Source: CALBPI01 sp963922335 | Lineage (GTDB): Bacteria; Pseudomonadota; Gammaproteobacteria; Steroidobacterales; Woeseiaceae | Length of the DNA stretch: 64,000 bases | Assembly (NCBI GenBank): GCA_963922335.1 | Contig: CAWUIB010000006.1 | Location: 62,001-126,000 of the forward strand | Direction: 5' to 3' | In this document: positions 25,598 to 34,239 of the stretch, piece after piece | How the letters are laid out: each line of letters begins with the position of its first letter | How positions within the stretch are numbered: the stretch's first letter is position 1 | Position numbers and translations under genes: made by a program | The notes under the pieces: generated by a model | Seen by the model: only the letters and a program-made list of their open reading frames with translations | Told to the model about the DNA's origin: nothing | Database searches by the model: none

Positions 25598-27654
25598 TGG
25601 CCGAGCTTGCCGCGAAACTCAATTTTTCCGAAATCGGACGGGGGATCGGTGTACCGGTGCTGTTGCTGGTCATTCTGGCGATGATGATGGTGCCCTTGCC
25701 GCCGTTTGCGCTCGACACGCTGTTCACTTTCAACATAGCGCTGTCGCTCGCGATTCTTCTTACCGTTATCTATGTTTCCCGGCCGCTTGAGTTTGGCGTG
25801 TTCCCCACTGTGCTCTTGGTGGTGACTTTGCTTCGCCTCGCTCTGAATATTGCGTCTACCCGGGTTGTCTTGCTTGAAGGTCACTCCGGGAGTGGGTCGG
25901 CAGGAAAGGTCATTGAGGCATTTGCGGAATTCGTGGTCGGCGGAAATTTCGCTGTTGGGCTTGTTGTCTTCAGCATCCTCGTGATCATCAACTTCGTCGT
26001 GGTGACCAAAGGTGCAGGTCGCGTGTCCGAGGTCACAGCACGGTTCACACTCGACGCGATGCCCGGCAAGCAGATGGCGATTGATGCTGATCTCAATGCG
26101 GGTCTGATCGATCAGGATACGGCGCGAACCAGACGCGCTGAGGTCGCAGGCGAGGCCGACTTCTACGGCGCGATGGATGGCGCCAGCAAGTTTGTCCGCG
26201 GTGATGCGATCGCGAGCATACTCATTCTGTTTATCAACGTGCTTGGCGGATTGGCTATCGGCACGATGGAACACGGCCTGTCGTTCGGTGAGGCCGGTCG
26301 CATCTATACGCTGTTGACCATCGGTGATGGACTGGTGGCGCAGATTCCTTCGCTACTGCTCTCAACTGCCGTTGCGGTGATTGTGACTCGTGTATCGCAG
26401 GCCCAGGACATGTCGAGTCAGATCGTGTCACAGGTGTTCCACCAGCCGAGAACCATGGCCGTCACGGCAGCGGTGTTGGTCACACTCGGATTGATTCCAG
26501 GGATGCCCAATTTTGCCTTCCTGACACTCGCCGGCATCTGTGGCTACGCGAGTTATCGCCTGACGCGTAAACCACCACCCGAACCGGAGATTCTCGAAGC
26601 AGCACCGAAGCCCGAGCCGCAGACCCGTGAGTTGACCTGGGACGACGTGATGCCACTGGAGACCATCGGTCTTGAGGTTGGCTATCGGCTGATTCCACTC
26701 GTCGATCGGCAACGAGGTGGTCAGTTGGTGAATCGGATCAAAGGCGTGCGGCGCAAGCTTACCGACAGCCTTGGATTTTTGCTTCCACCCGTACATATAC
26801 GCGACAACCTCGATCTCAAACCATCGCAGTACCGAGTGTCCTTGATGGGTGTGCCCCTCGGAGAGGGCGAAATCGAGATCGATAAGGAACTGGCCATTAA
26901 TCCCGGTCAGGTGTTTGGTGAGCTCAAAGGGATCAAGACCGAGGACCCGGCATTTGGTTTGCCAGCGATATGGATCGAGAACAATCAGCAGGAAGAGGCA
27001 CAAATGCTGGGCTACACGGTGGTGGACGGCAGTACCGTTGTTGCAACACATATCAGTCAGGTTCTGCAGGCGCACGCCCACGAGTTGATCGGCCACGAAG
27101 AGCTGCAACAGATGCTGGAGCGACTCGGCAAAAGCGCACCCAAGCTGGTGGAGGCACTGACGCCCAAGATTTTGCCCGCAGCCACCGTGTTGAAGGTGCT
27201 GCAAAACCTGCTCAAAGAAGGCATTCCGGTTCGCAACATGCGAAAAATCGCCGAAACGTTGGCTGATCAGGGAGCAAGGAGTCAAGAACCTGACGTTTTG
27301 ACGTCAGCGGTTCGTGTGGCGCTCGGACGCTCAATCGTCCAGGACATCTGTGGTAGCAGCCCTGAGATCGAAGTGATGACCCTCGATCCAGAGTTGGAAC
27401 AGATCTTGAATAACGCTAATCAGGGCGGCGCTGTTGGTGGCGTCGAGCCAGGGCTGGTGGAGCGAATCCACGAGTCACTGACCAAGCACGCGCAGGATCG
27501 CGAGGCGGTCGGTGGATCGGCGATTCTTTTGGTAGCCCCCGGAATCCGACCTTGGTTGGCGCGCATGTTACGCGGAGTACGCAGTCTGCATGTGCTCGCT
27601 TACAACGAGATTCCGGAGGATCGCCAGATCAGGATGACAGCCACGGTTGGCTGA
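25597..27654 (+). CDS. flhA: Flagellar export gate protein FlhA
   Basis: 685 residues. Eight membrane segments lie in residues 20-310, with the FHIPEP-family signature region (LLRLALNIASTRVVLLEGHS, FVVVTKGAGRVSEVTARFTL, DAMPGKQMAIDADLNAGLID). The cytoplasmic C-terminal domain forms the nonameric docking ring for chaperone-substrate complexes such as FliS-FliC. Full length and ordinary. A 48-base gap follows before flhF, without visible terminator. Confidence 0.98.
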   Translation: MAELAAKLNFSEIGRGIGVPVLLLVILAMMMVPLPPFALDTLFTFNIALSLAILLTVIYVSRPLEFGVFPTVLLVVTLLRLALNIASTRVVLLEGHSGSGSAGKVIEAFAEFVVGGNFAVGLVVFSILVIINFVVVTKGAGRVSEVTARFTLDAMPGKQMAIDADLNAGLIDQDTARTRRAEVAGEADFYGAMDGASKFVRGDAIASILILFINVLGGLAIGTMEHGLSFGEAGRIYTLLTIGDGLVAQIPSLLLSTAVAVIVTRVSQAQDMSSQIVSQVFHQPRTMAVTAAVLVTLGLIPGMPNFAFLTLAGICGYASYRLTRKPPPEPEILEAAPKPEPQTRELTWDDVMPLETIGLEVGYRLIPLVDRQRGGQLVNRIKGVRRKLTDSLGFLLPPVHIRDNLDLKPSQYRVSLMGVPLGEGEIEIDKELAINPGQVFGELKGIKTEDPAFGLPAIWIENNQQEEAQMLGYTVVDGSTVVATHISQVLQAHAHELIGHEELQQMLERLGKSAPKLVEALTPKILPAATVLKVLQNLLKEGIPVRNMRKIAETLADQGARSQEPDVLTSAVRVALGRSIVQDICGSSPEIEVMTLDPELEQILNNANQGGAVGGVEPGLVERIHESLTKHAQDREAVGGSAILLVAPGIRPWLARMLRGVRSLHVLAYNEIPEDRQIRMTATVG

Positions 27655-27702
27655 ACGAAGGCGCAGGGAGGCGCCGGGTATGGGACGCAGGGAACGTAAC
27701 CA

Positions 27703-29001
27703 ATGAAGATCAAGAGATTTCTCGCGCCGAACATGCGCGAAGCATTGAAAGCGGTAAGGACCGAGCAAGGACCGGAAGCGGTAATCCTGTCCAACCGGCG
27801 TGTCGGAGACTACGTCGAGGTGATCGCTGCGCTCGACTATGACGAAGCTTTGATTCAGCAAGCGATCCGGCGAGCGCCTCGCGATCCGGTCGATGCCGAT
27901 GTGTCCGAGCCTTCTGCGTCCATCCCGGATGAGACTACGGAAAGTGACGACGGAACCACGGATGTTCATGTATTGCTGAGCGCTGAGGCGCAACGCGGTG
28001 CGACGACCACGAGACGCGAGCAACAAACGCTGATCACTGAACTCGATGTGCCAGCGGTTCCGGAGATTGCCGACTTGCGCCAGCAGCTCTCTGTGCTTGG
28101 TGATCTGTTACACGAACAAGTCAGTGCAGACCGATGGGCGAATCGTGCCTCCAACGCGCCGATGGCAGCACAGTTGCTCCGCAATTTGTCTCGCCTCGGT
28201 ATGGCGAGTGATGTGGCTGAGTCTCTCTGCAACACGATCGCTGGAGGGCCAGCTGGTGTGCAGCATCCATGGCGCGACGCGGTCGACGCCATCAGTGAGG
28301 CGTTGACGACGTGTGCACCTGATTTGCTGTCGGAAGGTGGTGTTGCAGCGTTTGTAGGTCCAACCGGTGTTGGCAAGACGACGACCATTGCGAAGCTGGC
28401 CTCACAATACGCGCTACGGCACGGCGCTCGAGATATTGCGCTGGTATCGATGGATGGGTATCGCATCGGCGCTCGTGAACAACTCTTCACGTTCGGTCGC
28501 ATTATCAACGCATCAGTATTTGAGGCGGAGAGCCCGCTTGCCCTGCGCCGATTGCTCGCCGGTCTCAGCGAGTACCGGTTGGTTTTGATCGATACAGCAG
28601 GGGTGAGTCAGCGCGACACTCGGTTGGCTGAAATGTTGGATGGTCTGTCCAACCAGTCCCGGCCGGTTGACCTATACCTGACTCTGGCCGCAACCGCGGA
28701 TGAGCAACTACTCGATGAAATAGTTCGCTGTTACCAACAAGTTTCTGTGAAAGCTGCCGCTATCACCAAGATAGACGAGGCGAGCCGCCTCGGAGCGCCG
28801 CTTTCGGTGCTGCTGCGGCACGGACTCCCCCTAGGTTATGTCACGGACGGGCAGTGTGTACCGGATGATCTGGTTAGTGCGCAGGGCAGAAAATTGTGGT
28901 TGGTCAACCAGGCGCTCGCTTATGCGAAAGCGCCTGAATTCGAACCCGAAGAACAGGATATGGCGCGACTGTTTGGTCGGAAGGAACTGATCAATGGCTG
29001 A
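27703..29001 (+). CDS. flhF: FlhF, SRP-type GTPase setting polar flagellar placement
   Basis: 432 residues. The basic N terminus (MKIKRFLAPNMREALKAVRT) is the conserved B domain, a linker of about 100 residues follows, and the NG GTPase domain starts near 190 with P loop GPTGVGKTTT (K225) and the motifs LVSMDGYRIGAREQL, DTAGVSQRD and TKIDEASRLGA. In Vibrio and Pseudomonas FlhF recruits the first flagellar components to the cell pole. Partner FleN follows with an 8-base overlap. Confidence 0.95.
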   Translation: MKIKRFLAPNMREALKAVRTEQGPEAVILSNRRVGDYVEVIAALDYDEALIQQAIRRAPRDPVDADVSEPSASIPDETTESDDGTTDVHVLLSAEAQRGATTTRREQQTLITELDVPAVPEIADLRQQLSVLGDLLHEQVSADRWANRASNAPMAAQLLRNLSRLGMASDVAESLCNTIAGGPAGVQHPWRDAVDAISEALTTCAPDLLSEGGVAAFVGPTGVGKTTTIAKLASQYALRHGARDIALVSMDGYRIGAREQLFTFGRIINASVFEAESPLALRRLLAGLSEYRLVLIDTAGVSQRDTRLAEMLDGLSNQSRPVDLYLTLAATADEQLLDEIVRCYQQVSVKAAAITKIDEASRLGAPLSVLLRHGLPLGYVTDGQCVPDDLVSAQGRKLWLVNQALAYAKAPEFEPEEQDMARLFGRKELING

Positions 29002-29869
29002 TTCCATGCAAGCCCGTCAACTTCAGGCGGCGGTTTCCAGAAAACCGACAAAGGTCATCGCGGTAACCAGTGGTAAAGGGGGCGTTGGCAAAACCAATGT
29101 CTCCACCAACCTTGCGATTGCGATGGCGCAGCGTGGACGCGACGTGATGTTGATGGACGCCGACCTTAGCCTCGCCAACGTCGATGTGCTGCTGGGACTC
29201 CAACCGACTTGTAACCTCGCTCACCTGGTGCGTGGCGAAGCCACACTCGACGATGCGATCGTCACAGGTCCCGCCGGGGTGCGAATCGTTCCGGCAAGCT
29301 CCGGAGACCGAACCATGGCCGATCTGCCACAGGCGAGCCAGGCCGCGATCATCAGTGCCTTCAGCGAGCTCGACAAACAGCCCGATGTCTTGATCGTTGA
29401 TACCGCAGCCGGTCTCGCAGAGAACGTGGCACGTTTTGCACAAGCTGCGCAGCACGCGCTGGTGGTTGTTTGCGATGAGCCAGCGTCGATCACCGACGCC
29501 TACGCACTAATTAAGGTGTTCAGTCGTGACTACGGAATTCGGCGTTTCCACGTGCTGTCGAATATGTCCCGGAGTCGCGTGGATGGGCGCGCACTGTTTG
29601 AAAAGTTAATGCGGGTGACGGATCGGTTTCTCGATGTTGTGCTGGTACATGCCGGCACGATTCCGAGCGACGGCTACTTGAGAAAAAGCGTCCAGGAGCA
29701 ACGGGCCGTCGTTGAGGCCTACCCGGACAGCTGGTCATCCAAGGCGTTTCAGCAATTGGCTGAAACCGTAGATGCATGGAAGCAGCGACATGAGCCCAGC
29801 GGGGGGTTGACGTTCTTTTTTGAGCGTCTTGTCGCGGAGAAGAACGCGAAGACAGGAGGGACCCGGTGA
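28994..29869 (+). CDS. fleN: FleN (FlhG), MinD-like flagellar number ATPase
   Basis: 291 residues. The deviant Walker A motif KGGVGKT (residues 28-34, signature K28 and K33), MLMDADLSLANVDVLLGL and LIVDTAAGL place it in the ParA/MinD family, and the C terminus fits FleN/FlhG. It limits polar flagella to one by acting on FlhF and, in Pseudomonas, by binding FleQ and restraining its ATPase. N-terminal residues MADSMQARQLQAAV fit the FlhF-activating helix with a conserved DQA-like motif position, here poorly kept. Confidence 0.94.
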   Translation: MADSMQARQLQAAVSRKPTKVIAVTSGKGGVGKTNVSTNLAIAMAQRGRDVMLMDADLSLANVDVLLGLQPTCNLAHLVRGEATLDDAIVTGPAGVRIVPASSGDRTMADLPQASQAAIISAFSELDKQPDVLIVDTAAGLAENVARFAQAAQHALVVVCDEPASITDAYALIKVFSRDYGIRRFHVLSNMSRSRVDGRALFEKLMRVTDRFLDVVLVHAGTIPSDGYLRKSVQEQRAVVEAYPDSWSSKAFQQLAETVDAWKQRHEPSGGLTFFFERLVAEKNAKTGGTR

Positions 29870-30612
29870 TGAGTTATGCACCTGTGGCCGTCGCCCCAAC
29901 GGCAACCGAATCAGAACGTTTGATCAGTGAGAACCTCACACTGGTAAAGCGAATCGCCCACCACATCATGGCCAAGCTGCCGGCGAGTATCGAACTCGAC
30001 GACCTGATTCAGGCGGGGATGCTTGGCTTGATCGAGGCAGCGAGCCACTATGATCCAAGCCGCGGCGCGAGCTTTGAAACGTATGCGGGCATTCGTATTC
30101 GCGGCGCTATTCTGGACGAGGTTCGAAAATCCGACTGGACACCACGTTCCGTGCATCGGCGCTACCGAAACATCACTGAAGCGATCGCGGACCTTCAGGC
30201 GCGAACCGGGAAAGATCCGTCTGATCAGGAGATCGCTGATCATCTCGATATGCCGCTTGAGGAGTATCACGCGATTCTTCGTGATTCGACGAGTTGCCGG
30301 TTGTTTAGCCTGGACCAGCCCTACGTGGACTCCGGGCGCACACAAGAGGTCGAGTCGACAGACTTTGCGGAGCCGGACTCGGCGTTAGAGGAAACACAGT
30401 TCACAGATCGCCTCGCCGAAGCAATCGGTCGTCTGCCCGAACGCGAACGACTTGTGCTGTCGCTCTACTACCAGAAGGACATGAATCTGAAGGAAGTAGG
30501 GATGGTTCTTGAGGTTAGCGAATCGCGAGTCTGCCAGATTCACGGTCAGGCATTGTTGCGCCTCAAGGCGCGGATGGGTGATTACGCAGACTATCTGGAG
30601 GGCAAGCTATGA
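29869..30612 (+). CDS. fliA: FliA, flagellar sigma-28 factor
   Basis: 247 residues from ATG 29869; GTG 29866 in the same frame is an alternative. GGAGGG lies 12-7 bases upstream. Sigma region 2 (LVKRIAHHIMAKLPASIELD, DDLIQAGMLGLIEAASHYDP, SFETYAGIRIRGAILDEVRK), region 3 and region 4 HTH (RLPERERLVLSLYYQKDMNL, KEVGMVLEVSESRVCQIHGQ) are complete. It directs RNA polymerase to late flagellar promoters, including those at 4856, 34213 and 35367 in this window. No anti-sigma FlgM gene is in the window. Overlaps fleN by one base and the next gene by four. Confidence 0.97.
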   Translation: MSYAPVAVAPTATESERLISENLTLVKRIAHHIMAKLPASIELDDLIQAGMLGLIEAASHYDPSRGASFETYAGIRIRGAILDEVRKSDWTPRSVHRRYRNITEAIADLQARTGKDPSDQEIADHLDMPLEEYHAILRDSTSCRLFSLDQPYVDSGRTQEVESTDFAEPDSALEETQFTDRLAEAIGRLPERERLVLSLYYQKDMNLKEVGMVLEVSESRVCQIHGQALLRLKARMGDYADYLEGKL

Positions 30613-31022
30613 CTGTCGAGATGTTGACCTACCCGAAGATGCTCCTGTTGGTGTTTGCGACGCTGTTCGTTGTCACTTTCCTGACTTTGCTCACAGTGCG
30701 GCGCAGGCTAAGCGTGCAACATGGCGAGATGAAGCGTTTGATGACGCTGATCGCGACGCAGGATCCCGTAGAGAATGATGTTTCGGAAACAGGCGACCCG
30801 ATCGAGAGTGTCACCGAAGCGCTAACGCGCCTATCGGCACGCCTCGACGCTCTCGGTATGCAACAACAGGCTTCTGTGGTCCGTGGCGGCAGTCTTGATG
30901 ACGGTGCTGCTATGGCTCGCTCAGGCGCGAGTGCAGCGGAAATAGCAACACGCGCAGGTATTTCGGTGGGAGAGGCGGAGTTGTTGCTTCGTGTTCACGG
31001 ATCATCGCCGACACCAGATTAG
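30609..31022 (+). CDS. DUF2802 membrane-anchored protein
   Basis: 137 residues. One N-terminal membrane segment (MLLLVFATLFVVTFLTLLTV, residues about 11-30), a charged linker, and a C-terminal segment AAMARSGASAAEIATRAGIS followed by GEAELLLRVHG, the usual DUF2802 end that resembles a small helix-turn-helix. In Pseudomonas a gene of this family lies after the cheYZAB-motCD-cheW block; here it overlaps fliA by four bases (ATGA). Function is unknown. Tight coupling to fliA suggests a flagellar or chemotaxis role. Confidence 0.8.
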   Translation: MTVEMLTYPKMLLLVFATLFVVTFLTLLTVRRRLSVQHGEMKRLMTLIATQDPVENDVSETGDPIESVTEALTRLSARLDALGMQQQASVVRGGSLDDGAAMARSGASAAEIATRAGISVGEAELLLRVHGSSPTPD

Positions 31023-31036
31023 ATTTGGAGCAATAA

Positions 31037-31879
31037 ATGATTCAGCAAGACTCGATGGCTTTTTTGACCGCACTCTCGACCGAGTTGAATCGGGGTGAGG
31101 TAAAACTGCCATCGTTCCCGGATGCGGTGATCAAGATTCGCGACGCACTCGAACGCGATGATTGCGATATTGACAAGATCGCCACCCTGGCCAGCGTTGA
31201 GACAGTGTTGGCCACGAGGCTGCTGACTGCGGCGAACTCAGCGTTCTACAACCCATCGGGTAATCGGGTGTCGGAGCTACGAGGTGCGGTCATGCGCCTT
31301 GGGCTGAAAGAGGTTCGCAACATGGCGATCAGCTTCGCTGTGGAACAGATTTTTATCAGTGAGAAGCTCCCCGGCATCGAGCAGAGCCTAGCGACGCTTT
31401 GGAGGCGTGGCGTTGCCATGTCTTCCATCGCTTATGTGGTGGCCAAAGAGTGTAGCGATGTCGATCCTGAAAAAGCGTTTCTGGCTGGTCTGATGCACGA
31501 GGTTGGCAAACTCTACATGTTGATCAAGTCGGGGGATTTCCCGGGTGTCGACGTCGATCTTGATGCGCGTAGCGATGACCCGGATTCGTGGCATCCACAG
31601 ATCGGGCGATTTATTGTTGAGGCATGGGGCTTTGATGATGAATTACTTGATACTTTGCAACCGTCTGATGGGCTCGAGGATCAGCCGCCAGGTGGTCGTG
31701 CGACGATGCTAGATGTTATCTACGCATCCGAATTGGCGGCATGTTCGACGCCAGAGATTGGTATCGATTTCTCGCTGCCCACATTTGGGAGACTCGAACT
31801 CACGCTGGAAAGGCTGAAAGAGTTGCAGCCTGTCATCCGCGAGCGTATGGATTCGATGGTTGAGAGCCTCGCTAATTGA
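31037..31879 (+). CDS. HDOD domain protein
   Basis: 280 residues. Residues about 20-220 form an HDOD domain: LPSFPDAVIKIRDALERDDC, IATLASVETVLATRLLTAAN, SELRGAVMRLGLKEVRNMAI and FLAGLMHEVGKLYML. The HD metal ligands are largely absent, as is usual for HDOD, so it is a signalling or scaffold domain rather than a phosphodiesterase. No second domain. GGAG precedes ATG 31037, 14 bases after DUF2802, so it probably ends the flhF-fliA operon. HDOD proteins are often linked with c-di-GMP or motility control; the partner is unknown. Confidence 0.85.
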   Translation: MIQQDSMAFLTALSTELNRGEVKLPSFPDAVIKIRDALERDDCDIDKIATLASVETVLATRLLTAANSAFYNPSGNRVSELRGAVMRLGLKEVRNMAISFAVEQIFISEKLPGIEQSLATLWRRGVAMSSIAYVVAKECSDVDPEKAFLAGLMHEVGKLYMLIKSGDFPGVDVDLDARSDDPDSWHPQIGRFIVEAWGFDDELLDTLQPSDGLEDQPPGGRATMLDVIYASELAACSTPEIGIDFSLPTFGRLELTLERLKELQPVIRERMDSMVESLAN

Positions 31880-31895
31880 TTGCGAGCGCGCTTCG

Positions 31896-32516
31896 CTAGT
31901 CTTCGGCACTCAGTCTGCGCATGCGCAGACTTTCTGACTCACGCTGGAACAGGTGCTTGATCAGTAGTTCCGACTCAGATTCACTAAATCCAACAAATTC
32001 CGCTGCAATGCCGTGCGGCCGCACCGGGTCATCGTTGAGCGGTTCCGGGCAACGGCGCACGGTCGCCGCCGTTTCGAGGTAGTGTCGATCCGAGGTCAGC
32101 AAGACCTGCAGGAATAAGCGTGACCCTTCCGGAAGCGCTTGATCATGATCGAACCGTACGCCACTCGCACCGATCTCACAGGTCAGTGCCTCGCCTTCGG
32201 TTAATTCCCGTATGAGCGTTTTGCGCTCGGGCTGGGCGTCGACAAGTAGATTGAGTTTCGCGTTCAGCGTCTCGAGGCAGCGACGTACTGACTGAGGTGC
32301 GTTGCCCAACAGCGTAAACGCCTCCTGAAACTGCGATTCGAGTTGCACCAGGCGTGCGTGGTCACCGAAAGCGGAAGGTCGCTGTAAAGACCGTGATTCG
32401 ATGATTGCGGCGAACTCTGCATCATCCAGGACGCGAACCCTGATAAATGCGTGCTCGCGAATTCTAAACGAGCGTCGCATTTCGCGCTCGGTGAGCTGTT
32501 CGGCTTCATGGCTCAT
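31896..32516 (-). CDS. PilZ-like protein with degenerate c-di-GMP motif
   Basis: 206 residues. Residues about 13-110 are a helical N-terminal region of the type that precedes PilZ domains, and 110-195 have PilZ-like beta strands. The canonical pair is RxxxR and [D/N]xSxxG; here RRSFRI lies at the very N terminus and the second motif reads EIGASGVRF, with Asp and Ser replaced. Binding of c-di-GMP is therefore uncertain. Its start overlaps the motB stop by one base, making it the distal gene of the GGDEF-motA-motB unit and a candidate stator brake similar in concept to YcgR. It converges with the HDOD gene 16 bases away, with no terminator seen. Confidence 0.65.
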   Translation of the reverse strand: MSHEAEQLTEREMRRSFRIREHAFIRVRVLDDAEFAAIIESRSLQRPSAFGDHARLVQLESQFQEAFTLLGNAPQSVRRCLETLNAKLNLLVDAQPERKTLIRELTEGEALTCEIGASGVRFDHDQALPEGSRLFLQVLLTSDRHYLETAATVRRCPEPLNDDPVRPHGIAAEFVGFSESESELLIKHLFQRESESLRMRRLSAED

Positions 32517-33391
32517 TATAGAGTCTCCTCCTTGACTTCATTCGGGTCCCGTCCGATTTGCATAGTCCGTTCATCAACGCTAATCACATTCGGGGAAATG
32601 GTGTCTTCTCCAATAATGATGCGAAGGTCCACTCGCCGATTCGCGGCGCGGTTTTCCGGGGTATCGTTGGGTCTTCGCGGTTGGGTGTCCGCGTGTCCAG
32701 TAACGGTCATTCGCTGCCCGTTGATTGGAGCGCTGTCCAACAGCAAGTGAGCCACGGATACAGCGCGGCTCGTAGAGAGTGCCCAGTTCGAGCGAAACTT
32801 CGCGGTATTGATCGGAATGCTATCGGTGTGGCCTGCCACTTCCAAAGTGCCGTTGGAGTCCACAAGCAACAGAGCAATTTTCTCGAGAGTTGGTTCAAAC
32901 GAGGAGCGAACCTGGTCATCTCCGGAGCGAAACGATGCTTTCTCCAGAATATGAATAATGATCTTGTCGTCCTCAGTGACCAGGTCGAGCGAGCCTTCAA
33001 TGATCTCGGCCTTTAGCGCCTGTCGGATACGTTCGGCTTCACGCTCCAGTTCTTCTTTGCGGTCATCGTCTTCATCGAATTCGAGCGTGTTCTTGTTTGA
33101 ATCAATCGTGAACTGACGAATGTCGTTGACGATCGTGGGCTGCGGTTTACCAGGGCTGAATTCACGGGCGATCACGCTGGTGCCCTTGGGGATCGTGCGT
33201 GCCTCAATCTCGGCCTGCACGCCGAAAGCGTTTTTCATCGAACCGGAGAGCTCCTTGAACTTCTGCGCGTCCATCTCCGAAAACGCGAGTAGCAGCACAA
33301 AAAAGCACATCAGCAGCGTCATCAGATCGGCGAAGGTCATTACCCACGCGGGAACGCCACCTCCCTCATCAGGTTTGGACGCCTCTTCCAT
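32516..33391 (-). CDS. motB: Flagellar stator protein MotB/PomB
   Basis: 291 residues. The single membrane segment (WVMTFADLMTLLMCFFVLLL) carries the ion-binding aspartate D22. Residues about 165-275 form the OmpA-like peptidoglycan-binding domain (LEVAGHTDSIPINTAKFRSN, VTGHADTQPRRPNDTPENRA, NRRVDLRIIIGED). The sequence around D22 with CFFVLLLAFSEMD is more like the sodium-type PomB than E. coli MotB, but ion choice cannot be proven here. It starts six bases after motA. Confidence 0.95.
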   Translation of the reverse strand: MEEASKPDEGGGVPAWVMTFADLMTLLMCFFVLLLAFSEMDAQKFKELSGSMKNAFGVQAEIEARTIPKGTSVIAREFSPGKPQPTIVNDIRQFTIDSNKNTLEFDEDDDRKEELEREAERIRQALKAEIIEGSLDLVTEDDKIIIHILEKASFRSGDDQVRSSFEPTLEKIALLLVDSNGTLEVAGHTDSIPINTAKFRSNWALSTSRAVSVAHLLLDSAPINGQRMTVTGHADTQPRRPNDTPENRAANRRVDLRIIIGEDTISPNVISVDERTMQIGRDPNEVKEETL

Positions 33392-33397
33392 GGCCGA

Positions 33398-34156
33398 TCA
33401 GCTCTCTTCTTTGGTGCGTGCGGACTTTGGCAGATAGGCTTCGAGCATGCTCTCGATCACCCTTGGGTTCTGGCCTTCCTGAATCCCAAGCAGCGCGTCA
33501 ATGATCAACCGCTTGCGATCCTTTTCCTCAGTACTGCGCAAGGCAAGTTTGTCGGCGACGGGCAGCGCGAACATGTTCGCGAGAATTGCGCCGTAGAGCG
33601 TAGTTAACAGTGCAACCGCCATAGCTGGACCGATCTGCTTCGGGTCGTCCATGGCTGAGAGCATCTGTACGAGTCCGATCAACGTTCCGATCATGCCCAT
33701 GGCGGGGCCTACGTCACCGATCGCCTTGAAGATGTTTTGACCCTCCTCATGGCGCTGCAGCGTTAGCGTCATGTCCTTCGTCAGCATGTCCCGAACGATG
33801 TCCGGCTGGTGGCCGTCGATTAAGAGGTTCACACCGGTCTGCATGAATTCGTCTTCGATTTCGGCTTCCTCAAGCGCGAGGATGCCACCTTGTCTGGCTG
33901 ACTTGGCGAGCTCAACCGACTTTTCGATCAGCTCCTGTGGCGTGGCCAGCTTGAACATGAACGCTTTCACCGCGATCTTGGCTGCGCCAAGGAACTGTCC
34001 AAGACTGAACTTCATCATCGTGACCAGAAAAGTGCCAGCAAAGACAACAATCAGAGACGGTGTGTTTACAAACGTTCCCGCGCTCCCTCCCATGAAAATG
34101 GAGGCGAAAATCACGCCGAAAGCACCGATCAAACCAATGAGTGTCGCGAGATCCAA
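33398..34156 (-). CDS. motA: Flagellar stator protein MotA/PomA
   Basis: 252 residues. Start is TTG 34156 (MDLATLIGLIGA in translation), supported by GGAGGAGA eight bases upstream and by the family N terminus; no ATG fits. Four membrane segments, with the conserved cytoplasmic loop and the proline-bearing region AIGDVGPAMGMIGTLIGLVQ and GPAMAVALLTTLYGAILANM. With MotB it forms the 5:2 ion-driven stator that turns FliG. PomA-like in length and sequence. A sigma-28 promoter lies 50-80 bases upstream, so it need not depend on the GGDEF gene. Confidence 0.95.
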   Translation of the reverse strand: MDLATLIGLIGAFGVIFASIFMGGSAGTFVNTPSLIVVFAGTFLVTMMKFSLGQFLGAAKIAVKAFMFKLATPQELIEKSVELAKSARQGGILALEEAEIEDEFMQTGVNLLIDGHQPDIVRDMLTKDMTLTLQRHEEGQNIFKAIGDVGPAMGMIGTLIGLVQMLSAMDDPKQIGPAMAVALLTTLYGAILANMFALPVADKLALRSTEEKDRKRLIIDALLGIQEGQNPRVIESMLEAYLPKSARTKEES

Positions 34157-34212
34157 GAACTCTCCTCCCTGTGGGACACACCGCGTTTCGAGGGTCTACC
34201 TCGTCTGTCAGG

Positions 34213-34239
34213 TTAGCGGCTTGTGTGAGCAGGACTTTA
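34213..34239 (-). promoter_or_regulatory. Sigma-28 (FliA) promoter of motAB
   Basis: On the minus strand TAAA (34239-34236), exactly 15 bases, then GCCGCTAA (34220-34213), 4/4 and 7/8 against the FliA consensus. The first three bases TAA are the stop codon of the GGDEF gene, so the promoter starts inside it. Predicted start is near 34206, leader about 50 bases to TTG 34156. Confidence 0.78.
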
